The notes beneath the pieces are model-generated. The model was not told where the DNA came from, ran no database searches, and was given only the letters and a program-made list of their open reading frames with translations. The position numbers and the translations under genes are program-made. This document shows positions 16,627-25,555 of a stretch of DNA of 44,803 bases, piece by piece. Positions within the stretch are counted from its first letter, which is position 1. The number at the start of each line of letters is the position of its first letter. This DNA is from an uncultured Peptoniphilus sp. (GTDB lineage: Bacteria; Bacillota; Clostridia; Tissierellales; Peptoniphilaceae), in assembly GCF_946222045.1 (NCBI RefSeq), contig NZ_CAMILN010000009.1, forward strand, positions 1-44,803, read 5' to 3'.

Positions 16627-18064
16627 TTTTTCTTTTGATCTTAAAAATATTTTGACAGAAAATTACTGTCGAAGAAATTTTATAGCTCCATATAGAGAAG
16701 AAGGCGACCTAGTGGTCTTCTACTCTCTACATATTAATGACGAGATTTTAAAATATAATCTCGGTGAAAAACTAGGAAGAAAGATTTCTTTTGAAGAAGC
16801 TAGCATTGATAAGATAAATCTAATCCTTGATGAAATCTATAATAGTGATGGAAAAGATTATCTCTTAGAAGATATCAATAATGAGTATGAGGACTTAATC
16901 GTCCTAGAAGATGAGGACAAGGAAGATTCTCCAGCTGTAAGGTCCTTGGACTATATTCTAAGAGAAAGCATTGCCAAAAATGCCAGTGATATCCACATAG
17001 AACCAAGGCATGACAATATAGTTGTGAGAATCAGGATTGATGGAGCCCTAAATAAATTAATTGAATTGCCAAAAAAGATTTATCCTCATTTAATAACCAG
17101 GATAAAAATCTTATCTCAGCTTGATATTTCAGAAAAGAGGCTTCCTCAAGATGGAAGATTTTCCTTTGACTATAAGGGGGATAAGATTGATATAAGGGTT
17201 GCAACAACACCAACTGGAAGTGGCGAAAAAATAGTTTTAAGGATTTTGGACATTCAAAGGATTTCTTACACTCCAGAAGGAATTGGGCTTGTGGGAGAAA
17301 ATTACGACAAGGTAATGAAATTAATTTCTCAACCATCAGGATTAATCCTAATTTGTGGGCCAACATCTTCTGGTAAGACTTCATCCCTATACACTCTTCT
17401 AAGAAAAATTCAAGATGAAGACATAAATATTATGACTATTGAAGACCCAATTGAGTATAAAATTGATGGTATAAATCAAATTGAAGTAAATCCCAACACA
17501 GGTCTAAGCTTTGAAAAAGGCCTAAAAGCAATTTTGAGGATGGACCCAGATAAGATTATGATTGGCGAAATAAGAAATGAAGATACAGCTCACATAGCAA
17601 TTTCCTCTTCAATTACTGGTCACTTAGTCCTATCAACTCTTCACACAGAATCATCCCCTGCTTCAATAGGAAGACTTATTGATATGGGAATAGAGCCCTA
17701 TCTAATTTCTGCAGGCCTTATTGGTGTTATCTCCCAAAGATTAATAAGAAGGCTTTGTCCTCACTGTAAGGAAAAGATTAAAAATACAAATCCACTTATA
17801 AAGAGTGAATTTATCTATAGGGCAAGAGGTTGTCATAGGTGCAACCAAGGTTACTCCGGCAGGATGGCTGTATTTGAAATAATGATTGTTGATTCTGAAA
17901 TTAGGGAGATGATCAGCAGGAGAGAATCTGTTAAAAATATAAAAAATCTCGCCATAGAAAAGGGAATGAAGACCCTATCAAGTGAAATTCTAAACTTAAT
18001 AGCAGGTGGAGAAACAACTTTTGATGAGTATTATAAAAACATACATACTGTTGGTGAATTATGA
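16619..18064 (+). CDS. pilB: Type IV pilus / type II secretion assembly ATPase (PilB/GspE family)
   Basis: 481 residues from GTG 16619, chosen because AGGAG stands eight bases before it; a GTG at 16598 in the same frame would add seven residues without a ribosome site. Walker A GPTSSGKT at 247-254, Walker B MIGEIRNEDT near 314-323, His box GHLVLSTLHT at 334-343 and a zinc tetracysteine (Cys380, 383, 405, 408) are all present, as is the SASDIHIEP-like N2 motif NASDIHIEP. The hexamer powers pilus subunit extrusion at the membrane. Its stop overlaps the pilC start by four bases. No retraction ATPase PilT is present in the window. Confidence 0.93.
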   Translation: MNNFSFDLKNILTENYCRRNFIAPYREEGDLVVFYSLHINDEILKYNLGEKLGRKISFEEASIDKINLILDEIYNSDGKDYLLEDINNEYEDLIVLEDEDKEDSPAVRSLDYILRESIAKNASDIHIEPRHDNIVVRIRIDGALNKLIELPKKIYPHLITRIKILSQLDISEKRLPQDGRFSFDYKGDKIDIRVATTPTGSGEKIVLRILDIQRISYTPEGIGLVGENYDKVMKLISQPSGLILICGPTSSGKTSSLYTLLRKIQDEDINIMTIEDPIEYKIDGINQIEVNPNTGLSFEKGLKAILRMDPDKIMIGEIRNEDTAHIAISSSITGHLVLSTLHTESSPASIGRLIDMGIEPYLISAGLIGVISQRLIRRLCPHCKEKIKNTNPLIKSEFIYRARGCHRCNQGYSGRMAVFEIMIVDSEIREMISRRESVKNIKNLAIEKGMKTLSSEILNLIAGGETTFDEYYKNIHTVGEL

Positions 18065-19230
18065 TTTACAAATACAAGGCCTTTAGGGGCAGGGAAAAAG
18101 TTAAGGGAAATATTAATGCTGACAACTTAAAAGAAGCCAAGGAGAAACTAAAAAGAGAGGGACTTAGGCCCATAAAGATAGAAGAAAATATCGAGTCTTC
18201 CAATTCTTTTGACTTCAAGAAAAAATTTAAGAATGAGGATCTCTATATTTTATTTAGACAACTTTCTCTTTTTATAAATTCTGGAATAAATATAGAAAGT
18301 GCCTTTGAAATATTATCCACGCAGTTTTCAAAGGACAAGGGAAAGATTATAAGTGATATTCGAGATAACTTAAGGTCTGGGACTTCTCTATCAGATGCCA
18401 TGAATATGACGGGAGCCTTTCCAAGTCTTGTAATAAACATGGTATATGTAGGAGAAAACACTTCAAGTCTTGGAAAAATTTTTAATAGACTTTCTGATTA
18501 TTACGTAAAGAAGAGAAAGACAGCTTCAAAAATTATTGAAGCCATGGCCTATCCCATAATTCTTTTAGTGACTTCAATTTTTATAATTAATTTTTTGATT
18601 ATAAATGTAATCCCAAGTTTTGCGGAGATTTTTTCTGACAACAATCACTTGCTACCATTACCAACGAGGATTTTATTAGGATTTTCAAATTTTATTTATA
18701 AGAATTATTTATTTATAATTTTAGGAATATTACTACTGGTATCGATTACATTAATTTATAATAGAAAATATCCCAAGACTTTTCACTCTTTCTTATTAAA
18801 ATCCTCTTACTATAAGATGACTAAATCCATGAACCTGTCTTTTAATATGGAACTCTTACTTGGATCAGGCCTAACAGTGGATAGGAGTCTTGAGATAATT
18901 TCTAAGATGGAAAAAAATGTAAGTTTAAAAGAAAAGTATCAAGGAATTTTAGCAAAGCTGAAAGCAGGAGAGCATCTTTATAAAAGCTTTCTAGAAGCTG
19001 AATTTTTTTCAAATATTTTGCTATCAATGATTAGGGTTGGGGAAGAGTCTTCAAACTTGAAAGAAATTTTTTCTATTATGTCTTCATATTATGAAGAAGA
19101 ATTAAATTCCAGAAACCAAAAATTCCTTGGTCTAATGGGACCAATTTTAATAATTATAATGGCATTGATAATTGGATTTATAGTGCTGTCAATTGCACTA
19201 CCAATCTTTGATATGGTAAATCAATTTTAG
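18061..19230 (+). CDS. pilC: Pilus/secretion platform membrane protein (PilC/GspF family)
   Basis: 389 residues. It carries an N-terminal beta-like stretch (YKYKAFRGREKVKGNI, typical of GspF starts), then two copies of the T2SSF domain at about 55-165 and 255-370 with the FRQLSLFINSGINIESAFEI and NMELLLGSGLTVDRSLEI signatures. Membrane helices lie near 165-190, 215-232 and 363-385. It is the inner-membrane platform that couples the ATPase to pilin insertion. ATGA overlap with pilB. Confidence 0.93.
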   Translation: MIYKYKAFRGREKVKGNINADNLKEAKEKLKREGLRPIKIEENIESSNSFDFKKKFKNEDLYILFRQLSLFINSGINIESAFEILSTQFSKDKGKIISDIRDNLRSGTSLSDAMNMTGAFPSLVINMVYVGENTSSLGKIFNRLSDYYVKKRKTASKIIEAMAYPIILLVTSIFIINFLIINVIPSFAEIFSDNNHLLPLPTRILLGFSNFIYKNYLFIILGILLLVSITLIYNRKYPKTFHSFLLKSSYYKMTKSMNLSFNMELLLGSGLTVDRSLEIISKMEKNVSLKEKYQGILAKLKAGEHLYKSFLEAEFFSNILLSMIRVGEESSNLKEIFSIMSSYYEEELNSRNQKFLGLMGPILIIIMALIIGFIVLSIALPIFDMVNQF

Positions 19231-19239
19231 GAGGTACGT

Positions 19240-19623
19240 ATGAAAAACAAAAAGAAAAACAAGGGATTTACTTTAATTGAGCTGGTAATTGTAATAGCAA
19301 TTATTGCAATTTTAATTTCCATTGCAGCTATGAGATATAGCTCAACTAACTTGGCAGCAGAAGCCGCAGCCCACAATGCCAATGTCAAGGTCTTGAAAAG
19401 TGCAGGCATCTTATATTTTATTGACAATCCAGATAAAAAAGGTGAAATCAATGTGGAAGATTTAAAGCCTTATCTAGAAGGTGGAAAGATTCCAAAGCCA
19501 GCTAAGCATTATGAAGGAGCAGATAAATTTACTGTTACATCAACAGAAGATGGTGACGTAGAAGTTAGTCCAGGTCCACTAAAGGTTGGAAACAAAAAAT
19601 TAGAATTAGATAATGAAAGTTAA
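19240..19623 (+). CDS. Major type IV pilin-like protein
   Basis: 127-residue prepilin. A short basic leader MKNKKKNKG is followed by FTLIELVIVIAIIAILISI; cleavage is expected after Gly9, leaving Phe1 and Glu5. The C-terminal part has the GspG/ComGC-like LEGGKIPKPAKHY stretch but no cysteine pair. It sits directly after pilB-pilC with an AGGAGG site, so it is probably the main fibre subunit. Its last 11 bases overlap the peptidase gene. Confidence 0.9.
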   Translation: MKNKKKNKGFTLIELVIVIAIIAILISIAAMRYSSTNLAAEAAAHNANVKVLKSAGILYFIDNPDKKGEINVEDLKPYLEGGKIPKPAKHYEGADKFTVTSTEDGDVEVSPGPLKVGNKKLELDNES

Positions 19624-20344
19624 CTTATATTATATTTTTATATCTTTATTAGTATTTTTATTTGGAGGTTCCCTTGGATCCTTTTACAAGGTTTTTACTG
19701 AGAGAAGAGAGAGAGGAGAAGACTTTATATTTTCAAGAAGTCATTGTGATTCTTGCAAGAAGACTTTAAGTTTTTATGAAATGATTCCAGTTTTTTCTTA
19801 TATATTTTTAAGAGGGAAATGCTCTTCTTGTGGAGAAAAAATTGAAAGAGAAAACTTTTATCTTGAAGTCTTAACTTCTCTTTTAGCTCTTCTAGTTTTT
19901 ATGAGATATAAAATTTCTATTGAGACCCTGATAGTTATTTTTATTTTAACAATTGCATTTTTTATTGGACTAATTGACTATAAGACAGGTTATATTTATA
20001 ACCTTGACCTCATAATTTTATTATTTTTTGTAGTGATTTATAAAATTTTTGTTCTTGGAGGGCTTATCGATTCTCTAAAATATTCTTTGGGAATGGGTCT
20101 TATATTTTTTCTAATATATTTTGTTACAAAAATGATGGGTCTAGGAGATGTTTATTATTCTCTTATAATGGGACTTCTGGCGAATGATTTATATGAAGCC
20201 TTTGTCCTATTTAGGGACTCCTTTATAAGTGCAGGACTTATATCTTTAATATTAATTTTACTTAAGAAGAAAACTTTCAAGGATTCCATAGCTTTTGGAC
20301 CCTTTATGACTGTGGCTATAATTATTTTCTTAATTTGTAGGTGA
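19613..20344 (+). CDS. pilD: Prepilin leader peptidase / N-methyltransferase (PilD/GspO family)
   Basis: 243 residues with about seven to eight membrane segments. The N-terminal methyltransferase domain has the usual two Cys pairs (Cys45/Cys48 and Cys70/Cys73). The aspartic-protease residues are Asp122 in GLIDYKTGYIYN and Asp179 in GLGDV. It should cleave the leaders of the main pilin and of the four pseudopilin-like proteins encoded at 29841-32054. It overlaps the pilin gene by 11 bases, which implies coupled translation. Confidence 0.93.
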   Translation: MKVNLYYIFISLLVFLFGGSLGSFYKVFTERRERGEDFIFSRSHCDSCKKTLSFYEMIPVFSYIFLRGKCSSCGEKIERENFYLEVLTSLLALLVFMRYKISIETLIVIFILTIAFFIGLIDYKTGYIYNLDLIILLFFVVIYKIFVLGGLIDSLKYSLGMGLIFFLIYFVTKMMGLGDVYYSLIMGLLANDLYEAFVLFRDSFISAGLISLILILLKKKTFKDSIAFGPFMTVAIIIFLICR

Positions 20345-20347
20345 AAT

Positions 20348-21637
20348 ATGTTTGACAGAAGTGTAAAAATTAAGCTTAACGACGGATTTGTAAATATTTT
20401 TGACAAGACAAAAAGTGAAGAAGAGAAAAATTCTGTTCCCATGCCCTATAGGATATATAGGGATGGGAATATTTTAGATTACCACCATTTTTTCTATAAG
20501 ATGGGAAAGATTTTTAAGAAACTTGACTTAAAGAAGAGGGATAAGGCCTATGTAATATTTGATTCAAGTGAATTTATTCATATTAATTACAAGATTCCAG
20601 AAATTGATGAGTCTGAAATTAGAGGATTTTTAAATCTTGAATTGGAAGATTATGGAGATTTTAACCTTGATGATTACGAAATTTTTTATAAGAAAAAATC
20701 TCTTGGAGATAACCTAGAACTTTCTATTAATCTAGTTCCCAAGGACATGATTTTAAAAATTGAAGAAGTCTTAGATAAATTAGTAGTTAAAAATTATGAG
20801 ATACTTCCAGAGAGTCAAACTTTCTCAAAGGATGGTAAGTTTCTAGAAGTCCAAGCTACTTACATAAAATTGATTTCTATTGAGGATGAGCTAGTAAAGT
20901 CTTATGAGAAAATTTATGACGATAACATTGAAAAAATAATTGAAGACAACGGACTAGAAGAGAAAAATGCATCAAACATAATTAATCTTAGGTACGATAT
21001 AGAGGAACAAAAAGTTGAAGAAGACTTCTTGTTTAAATATAAGAATTATTTTATCAGACACATTAATAAAATAGAAAAACTTGCAAGTGGAGATAAAATT
21101 TATCTTTTTGGAAAAATTGCAGACTCAGAAACTATTAAGGATCTTCTAAAGTCCTATAGCAATTTAGAATATGAGTATCTTGGAGAAAATTTAGAACTTA
21201 ATATTTTAAAGACTAAAGAAAAAGAGAAGAATAAAACAAAAAAAGATAAAAATTATGTTAATTACATCTTGCCCCTTGCTATATTAATTTTAATAATTTC
21301 AAATCTTTTTTATTACAAGAAGCTAAAAAATGAAAATGAAATCATAAATGAAAAAATAAAAACTCAAGAAGTAACTGAGGACGAGGGCATAGATTTATCA
21401 TCTGATAGGTTCCAAGAAAAGAATAAAAAGTTTATAGAAAAAATTTCTGAAATACAAAAACTTGAAGATGAAAATTTGGTCATAACTTCCTATATTTTTG
21501 ACAAGGGAAGGATAGTAGTGAGAGGCCTAGTAAAAGATGAAGATTATTTTAATAAGACTTTTAAAGATATAGATATTGTGAGCAAAAATTTTTACAAGGA
21601 AAATGGATTTAACAAATTTGAAATGCAAATCAAATAA
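20348..21637 (+). CDS. Pilus assembly protein, PilM/PilN-like fusion
   Basis: 429 residues, not a standard family length. Residues about 60-290 resemble part of the PilM actin fold: AYVIFDSSEFIHINYKIPEI and FLNLELEDYGDFNLDDYEI recall the PilM 'iP..E....i..e...yip...' region, but the ATP-binding motifs are not obvious. One membrane helix (303-323) follows, then a coiled coil (about 325-380) and a small C-terminal alpha/beta domain like PilN. In most bacteria PilM and PilN are separate proteins bound through the PilN tail; here they appear to be one chain. It lies three bases after the peptidase gene. The assignment rests on motif resemblance and context. Confidence 0.6.
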   Translation: MFDRSVKIKLNDGFVNIFDKTKSEEEKNSVPMPYRIYRDGNILDYHHFFYKMGKIFKKLDLKKRDKAYVIFDSSEFIHINYKIPEIDESEIRGFLNLELEDYGDFNLDDYEIFYKKKSLGDNLELSINLVPKDMILKIEEVLDKLVVKNYEILPESQTFSKDGKFLEVQATYIKLISIEDELVKSYEKIYDDNIEKIIEDNGLEEKNASNIINLRYDIEEQKVEEDFLFKYKNYFIRHINKIEKLASGDKIYLFGKIADSETIKDLLKSYSNLEYEYLGENLELNILKTKEKEKNKTKKDKNYVNYILPLAILILIISNLFYYKKLKNENEIINEKIKTQEVTEDEGIDLSSDRFQEKNKKFIEKISEIQKLEDENLVITSYIFDKGRIVVRGLVKDEDYFNKTFKDIDIVSKNFYKENGFNKFEMQIK

Positions 21638-21664
21638 GTGTAAAATTTTTGTGAGGTGTAAAGG

Positions 21665-22648
21665 ATGAAAATTGGAAAATTAAAAACAGACTTGTTGGAA
21701 AAATATATTTTTGACAAGCTTGTTTCAAATAGAAAAGAAGTGATAATGGGTGGAGGAACTGGTCTTGACAATGCAGTAATGGATTTTGGAGGAGACCTAA
21801 TAGTAGCCTCAACTGACCCCATAACAGGTGCATCAAAAAACCTAGGATCACTTGCCATAAATATTTCTGTAAATGATGTGAGTTGCCAGTGTGCAGATCC
21901 AGTGGGGGTTTTAATGACACTTTTGATTCCCCCAACAGCAGACATTGATGACTTAAAGGAAATTGTAAATGATGCAACAAGAACTGCAGAAGAACTTAAT
22001 GTCGATATAGTTGGCGGTCACACTGAGGTAACTGATGCCGTAAATAAAATTGTAATTTCAACTACAGTCCTAGGCAGAGTCAATAAAGATAGAAGACCAG
22101 ACATAAAAAGTGTAAAGCCAGGAGACGTACTTGCGGTTTCTAAATATCTTGGCATAGAAGGCACAAGTATAATTGCCCATGAAAAAGACCAGGTAAAAGA
22201 AATTTTAAACGAAGAAGAATATGAATTTGCAAAATCTCTTTCGAGAGAAATTTCTGTTTTAAAGGAATCTAAAATTGCAGGTAAATACTCTGTAAAACAC
22301 ATGCACGACATCACTGAAGGTGGACTTTTTGGTGCAGTGTGGGAGACTTCTAGAGCTTTAGGTCACGGCATAAGAATTTATAATGACTTAATCCCTCTTT
22401 TAGATGTAACTAGGAAAATCTCCGATTTTTATGAAATAAATCCCATGAAGTTAATATCAAGTGGGTCCATGTTAATGGTATTTGATAAAGAAAGCTTTGA
22501 TGAGTTTAAAAAAGAAGCAGAGGAAAAGGGGATAAAAGTTACAAAAATTGGAGAAATAAATGGAGAGAATGAAGCTGTAGTAAAGTATGAGGATAAGGAA
22601 ATAATATTAAAAGATCCTGATCCTGATGAGCTTTATAAAGTGGTCTAA
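21665..22648 (+). CDS. AIR synthase-related (PurM/HypE-like) ATP-binding protein
   Basis: 327 residues. The N-terminal half has the PurM/HypE pattern: a Gly-rich GGGTGLDNAVMDFGGD, STDPITGASKNLGSLAI, NDVSCQCADPVGVLMTLLIP and VGGHTEVTDAV. The C-terminal half has HDITEGGLFGAVWE. The C-terminal Cys motif of true HypE is absent (it ends PDPDELYKVV), and no hydrogenase maturation genes are nearby, so it belongs to an uncharacterised branch. It is last in the operon, 27 bases after the PilM/N-like gene with a GAGGTG site; no link to the pilus is evident. Confidence 0.75.
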   Translation: MKIGKLKTDLLEKYIFDKLVSNRKEVIMGGGTGLDNAVMDFGGDLIVASTDPITGASKNLGSLAINISVNDVSCQCADPVGVLMTLLIPPTADIDDLKEIVNDATRTAEELNVDIVGGHTEVTDAVNKIVISTTVLGRVNKDRRPDIKSVKPGDVLAVSKYLGIEGTSIIAHEKDQVKEILNEEEYEFAKSLSREISVLKESKIAGKYSVKHMHDITEGGLFGAVWETSRALGHGIRIYNDLIPLLDVTRKISDFYEINPMKLISSGSMLMVFDKESFDEFKKEAEEKGIKVTKIGEINGENEAVVKYEDKEIILKDPDPDELYKVV

Positions 22649-22672
22649 AATTATTACAATTCGGTTACATTG

Positions 22673-22701
22673 TTGACAATAATTACAAAAGTCTATAAAC
22701 T
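22673..22701 (+). promoter_or_regulatory. Sigma-A promoter for the amidase-rph-rdgB operon
   Basis: TTGACA (22673-22678), a 17-bp spacer, then TAAACT (22696-22701; an overlapping TATAAA begins at 22694). The gene starts at 22719. Confidence 0.55.
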
Positions 22702-22718
22702 TTATCTAGGTGAATTAA

Positions 22719-24080
22719 ATGAAAAAAATTATTAAAATTACAATATTGTGCTTGGCATTACTTATTACACCAGTATTTGCCAACAACTTATTTAAAGTAA
22801 GCATAGGCAGGACACAATTTCAGGTTAAGAAAGCTGGAGTTCTAGTAAATAATAGGACATTAAAGACAGAATTCTCCCCCTACATAAAGCAGGGCAGGAC
22901 TTTTGTGCCAATCCGTGAAATCACAGAAAATCTCGGAGCAGATGTCAAGTGGAACAACAGGGATAAGTCAATTAAGATTAGTCTTAATGGAGATGTAATC
23001 GACATGAAAATAAATAGTCCTAATGTAAGAGTGAATGGCAAAAAAATAAGCCTTGATAATGCTCAAGCACCACAACTTGCTCTTTATTCAAGCCCAAGAA
23101 AAGAAACCAAGACAATGGTGCCTTTGAGATTTATTTCTGAAACTTTTGGTTATGATGTTGATTGGAATAACGATAAAGTTAGGGCAGAGATAAGCACAAA
23201 TAAGACTGAGTCTATTGTTGAAGATGAAAAGAAAGAAAATTCTAATAAAAATAATAAGAATACAAAAAATAACAAGTCTAACAATAAAAACACAAAAAAA
23301 GTAGCATCCAAGACTAAGACTTCTGATTCTAAATCTATTTTTGATAGTAATTATTTTCAATCGAATGTAGAAAAAAGTGAAACTAACAAGATTACAAAAG
23401 AAATTAAGGGTGGCAACAAGGACAAGATTTTTGACCAAGCTGAACTTGATAAATCAGATGAAAAGAAAAATAGGGTAATTAAGGATAAGATAGAAGTTAA
23501 TGGCAAATTAAAAATTGTAATTGACCCTGGTCACGGTGGGAAAGATTCAGGAGCAGTTGCTCTTGATGGAGAAACCTATGAAAAAACTGTAAATCTATTA
23601 GTTGCTGAGAGATTAATGGATAAACTATCTGCCAATAGTGAAATAAGTCCAACAATAACAAGAACAAGAGACGAATACATTAAGCTTCTAGATAGGGCAG
23701 GTGTTTCTAACGATGGAGATGCTCACCTATTTTTATCAATCCACTTTAACAGCGCTGATAATTCTAGTGCCAAGGGGATAGAAGTTCTTTACGCATCAGA
23801 AAAGAACGTAAGAATTAAAGATACAGTTCAAAAAGATTTCGCATCCTGCTTACAAAAAGCTCTTATAAAAGAAACAGGAGCAGTTGATCGTGGAATTAAA
23901 AATAGGCCAGCTATAATTGTTTTAAATAAGACAAAAAATGTTGCTGCATTAGCAGAACTTGGATTTTTATCCAATGAAGATGATTTAGAAAATATTAAAG
24001 ACCCTGACTACATTGATAAATTAGCACAAGGACTCTATAATGGTATAGAAGACTATATGAACACATTTGTAGAAAAATAG
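22719..24080 (+). CDS. N-acetylmuramoyl-L-alanine amidase (Amidase_3) with N-terminal stalk domain
   Basis: 453 residues. A signal peptide (cut near VFA at 21) is followed by a copper-amine-oxidase-N-like domain at about 25-160 (QGRTFVPIREITENLG, TMVPLRFISETFGYDV), a Lys/Asn-rich linker at 165-255, then Amidase_3 from about 263. Zinc and catalytic residues are intact: His272 in DPGHGG, Glu288, His342 in SIHFNS and Glu413 in AELGFLSN. It should cut the bond between muramic acid and the stem peptide in peptidoglycan. In many Firmicutes the wall-targeting part of such enzymes is SH3 or SLH; here the stalk domain takes that place. Followed after ten bases by rph. Confidence 0.92.
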   Translation: MKKIIKITILCLALLITPVFANNLFKVSIGRTQFQVKKAGVLVNNRTLKTEFSPYIKQGRTFVPIREITENLGADVKWNNRDKSIKISLNGDVIDMKINSPNVRVNGKKISLDNAQAPQLALYSSPRKETKTMVPLRFISETFGYDVDWNNDKVRAEISTNKTESIVEDEKKENSNKNNKNTKNNKSNNKNTKKVASKTKTSDSKSIFDSNYFQSNVEKSETNKITKEIKGGNKDKIFDQAELDKSDEKKNRVIKDKIEVNGKLKIVIDPGHGGKDSGAVALDGETYEKTVNLLVAERLMDKLSANSEISPTITRTRDEYIKLLDRAGVSNDGDAHLFLSIHFNSADNSSAKGIEVLYASEKNVRIKDTVQKDFASCLQKALIKETGAVDRGIKNRPAIIVLNKTKNVAALAELGFLSNEDDLENIKDPDYIDKLAQGLYNGIEDYMNTFVEK

Positions 24081-24090
24081 AAGGGGAATT

Positions 24091-24807
24091 ATGAGAGAAG
24101 ATAGACAGAACGATGAAGCAAGACCTATAAGGATTACTCCTAATTACTTAGACCATCCCGATGGATCAGTTTTAATAGAATGTGGCAAGACAAGAGTTAT
24201 TTGTAGTGCAATGATTGAAAACAAGGTTCCAGGATTTTTAAGAGGAAAAAATAAGGGCTGGCTATCAAGTGAATATTCAATGTTACCTGGATCAACCCCT
24301 ACTAGAAAAGTTAGGGACATTTCCAAGGGGAAACTTGATGGAAGAAGCAGCGAAATTTCAAGATTAATTGGAAGATCCTTAAGGACTTGTATAGATTTAG
24401 ATAAAATTGGAGAAAGAACTATTTGGATAGACTGCGATGTTATATCTGCTGATGGAGGAACTAGAACAGCAGCAATAACAGGTTCTTACATTGCACTTAA
24501 ACTTGCAGTTAAAAAAGCCTTAGAGAATAAGAGGTTTGAAGAAGATCCAATTATTTCAAAAGTTGCAGCTATTAGTGTAGGTAAAGTTAATGGAACAAGC
24601 CTAGTGGATTTAGACTTCAAAGAAGACTCCAATGCAGATGTAGACCTAAATGTTGTAATGAATGACGACTTCCAACTCGTAGAAATTCAAGGAACTGGGG
24701 AAAAAGATACATTTTCCATTGAAGAGTTAAATGAATTTTTACAAGGAGCAAAAAGAGGAATTGGAGAAATTTTCCAATATTTTGAAATTTTGGAGCAAAA
24801 CCTATGA
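24091..24807 (+). CDS. rph: Ribonuclease PH
   Basis: 238 residues, full length. The N-terminal REDRQNDEARPIRI, GKTRVICSAMIE and LRGKNKGWLSSEYSMLPGST stretches, and the later GERTIWIDCDVISADGGTRT, are diagnostic. It is a phosphorolytic 3'-5' exonuclease that trims tRNA 3' ends; two tRNA genes follow about 630 bases downstream, which is probably coincidental. It forms the common rph-rdgB pair, overlapping rdgB by four bases. Confidence 0.97.
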   Translation: MREDRQNDEARPIRITPNYLDHPDGSVLIECGKTRVICSAMIENKVPGFLRGKNKGWLSSEYSMLPGSTPTRKVRDISKGKLDGRSSEISRLIGRSLRTCIDLDKIGERTIWIDCDVISADGGTRTAAITGSYIALKLAVKKALENKRFEEDPIISKVAAISVGKVNGTSLVDLDFKEDSNADVDLNVVMNDDFQLVEIQGTGEKDTFSIEELNEFLQGAKRGIGEIFQYFEILEQNL

Positions 24808-25388
24808 AGAAAATAGTTTTATCAACAGATAATAAAAATAAATTAAGAGAAATAAAAGAAATTTTAGCTGACTTAGATATTGAAATCTTTGGGAAGTCTG
24901 ATATAGATGGACTTGATTTTGAAGTAGTAGAAGATGGAGAAACACTTTATGACAATGCTTTGAAAAAAGCAAGTGCCATGGCAGAAAGAATTGACCTCGC
25001 AGTCCTGGCTGATGACACAGGACTTTTTGTAAATGCACTTGATGGTGAGCCAGGAGTTCACTCTGCAAGGTATGCATCAGAGCATGATGATAAGAAAAAC
25101 AGAGAAAAACTTTTAACAAACTTAAAGAACAAAGAAGACAGGTCAGCCTATTTCAAAACTCAAATAATCTTAATCGATTCAAAGAAGAATATAATTCCAA
25201 TAGAAGGGGTTTGTGAGGGAAAAATTTCAGAAGTTGAAAGAGGAGACAATGGTTTTGGCTATGATAGTATCTTCATACCAGATGGATTTGACAAAACTTT
25301 TGCAGAAATGTCTCACGAAGAAAAAAATGAAATTTCTCACAGAGCAAGAGCCTTAAAGAACTTAAGGGAAAAGTTAGAAAACTTATAA
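24804..25388 (+). CDS. rdgB: XTP/dITP diphosphatase (non-canonical purine NTP pyrophosphatase)
   Basis: 194 residues. STDNKNKLREIKEIL at the start, LADDTGLFVNALDGEPGVHS in the middle and DNGFGYDSIFIP near the end are the three HAM1/RdgB signatures. It removes ITP and XTP from the nucleotide pool. Its ATG overlaps the rph stop (ATGA). Confidence 0.97.
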   Translation: MKKIVLSTDNKNKLREIKEILADLDIEIFGKSDIDGLDFEVVEDGETLYDNALKKASAMAERIDLAVLADDTGLFVNALDGEPGVHSARYASEHDDKKNREKLLTNLKNKEDRSAYFKTQIILIDSKKNIIPIEGVCEGKISEVERGDNGFGYDSIFIPDGFDKTFAEMSHEEKNEISHRARALKNLREKLENL

Positions 25389-25395
25389 ATCTTTA

Positions 25396-25424
25396 TTGAC
25401 AATACATTTTTAATTTGATATTAT
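25396..25424 (+). promoter_or_regulatory. Strong sigma-A promoter for tRNA-His
   Basis: TTGACA (25396-25401), a 17-bp spacer and TATTAT (25419-25424). The predicted start is about ten bases before the mature tRNA. Confidence 0.8.
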
Positions 25425-25439
25425 ATATGTATTGTTCGT

Positions 25440-25517
25440 GGTGGGTATGGCCTAGCTGGTTAAGGCGTCAGATTGTGGTCCTGAAGATCGTGGGTTCGAT
25501 TCCCACTATCCACCCCA
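25440..25517 (+). tRNA. tRNA-His (anticodon GTG)
   Basis: Acceptor GTGGGTA (25441-25447) pairs with TATCCAC (25507-25513). The extra G at 25440 faces discriminator C 25514, the hallmark of tRNA-His; CCA is encoded (25515-25517). The D arm is GCCT/AGGC, the anticodon loop TTGTGGT, and the T arm GTGGG-TTCGATT-CCCAC. The anticodon stem TCAGA/CCTGA has an A-C mismatch next to the loop. Confidence 0.95.
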
Positions 25518-25525
25518 CAATATTT

Positions 25526-25551
25526 AGAAGTGCCTGGCACTTCTTTTTTTA
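25526..25551 (+). terminator. Intrinsic terminator between tRNA-His and tRNA-Leu
   Basis: AGAAGTG (25526-25532) pairs with CACTTCT (25538-25544), followed by TTTTTT. It ends only about five bases before tRNA-Leu. Confidence 0.75.
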
Positions 25552-25555
25552 TTTT

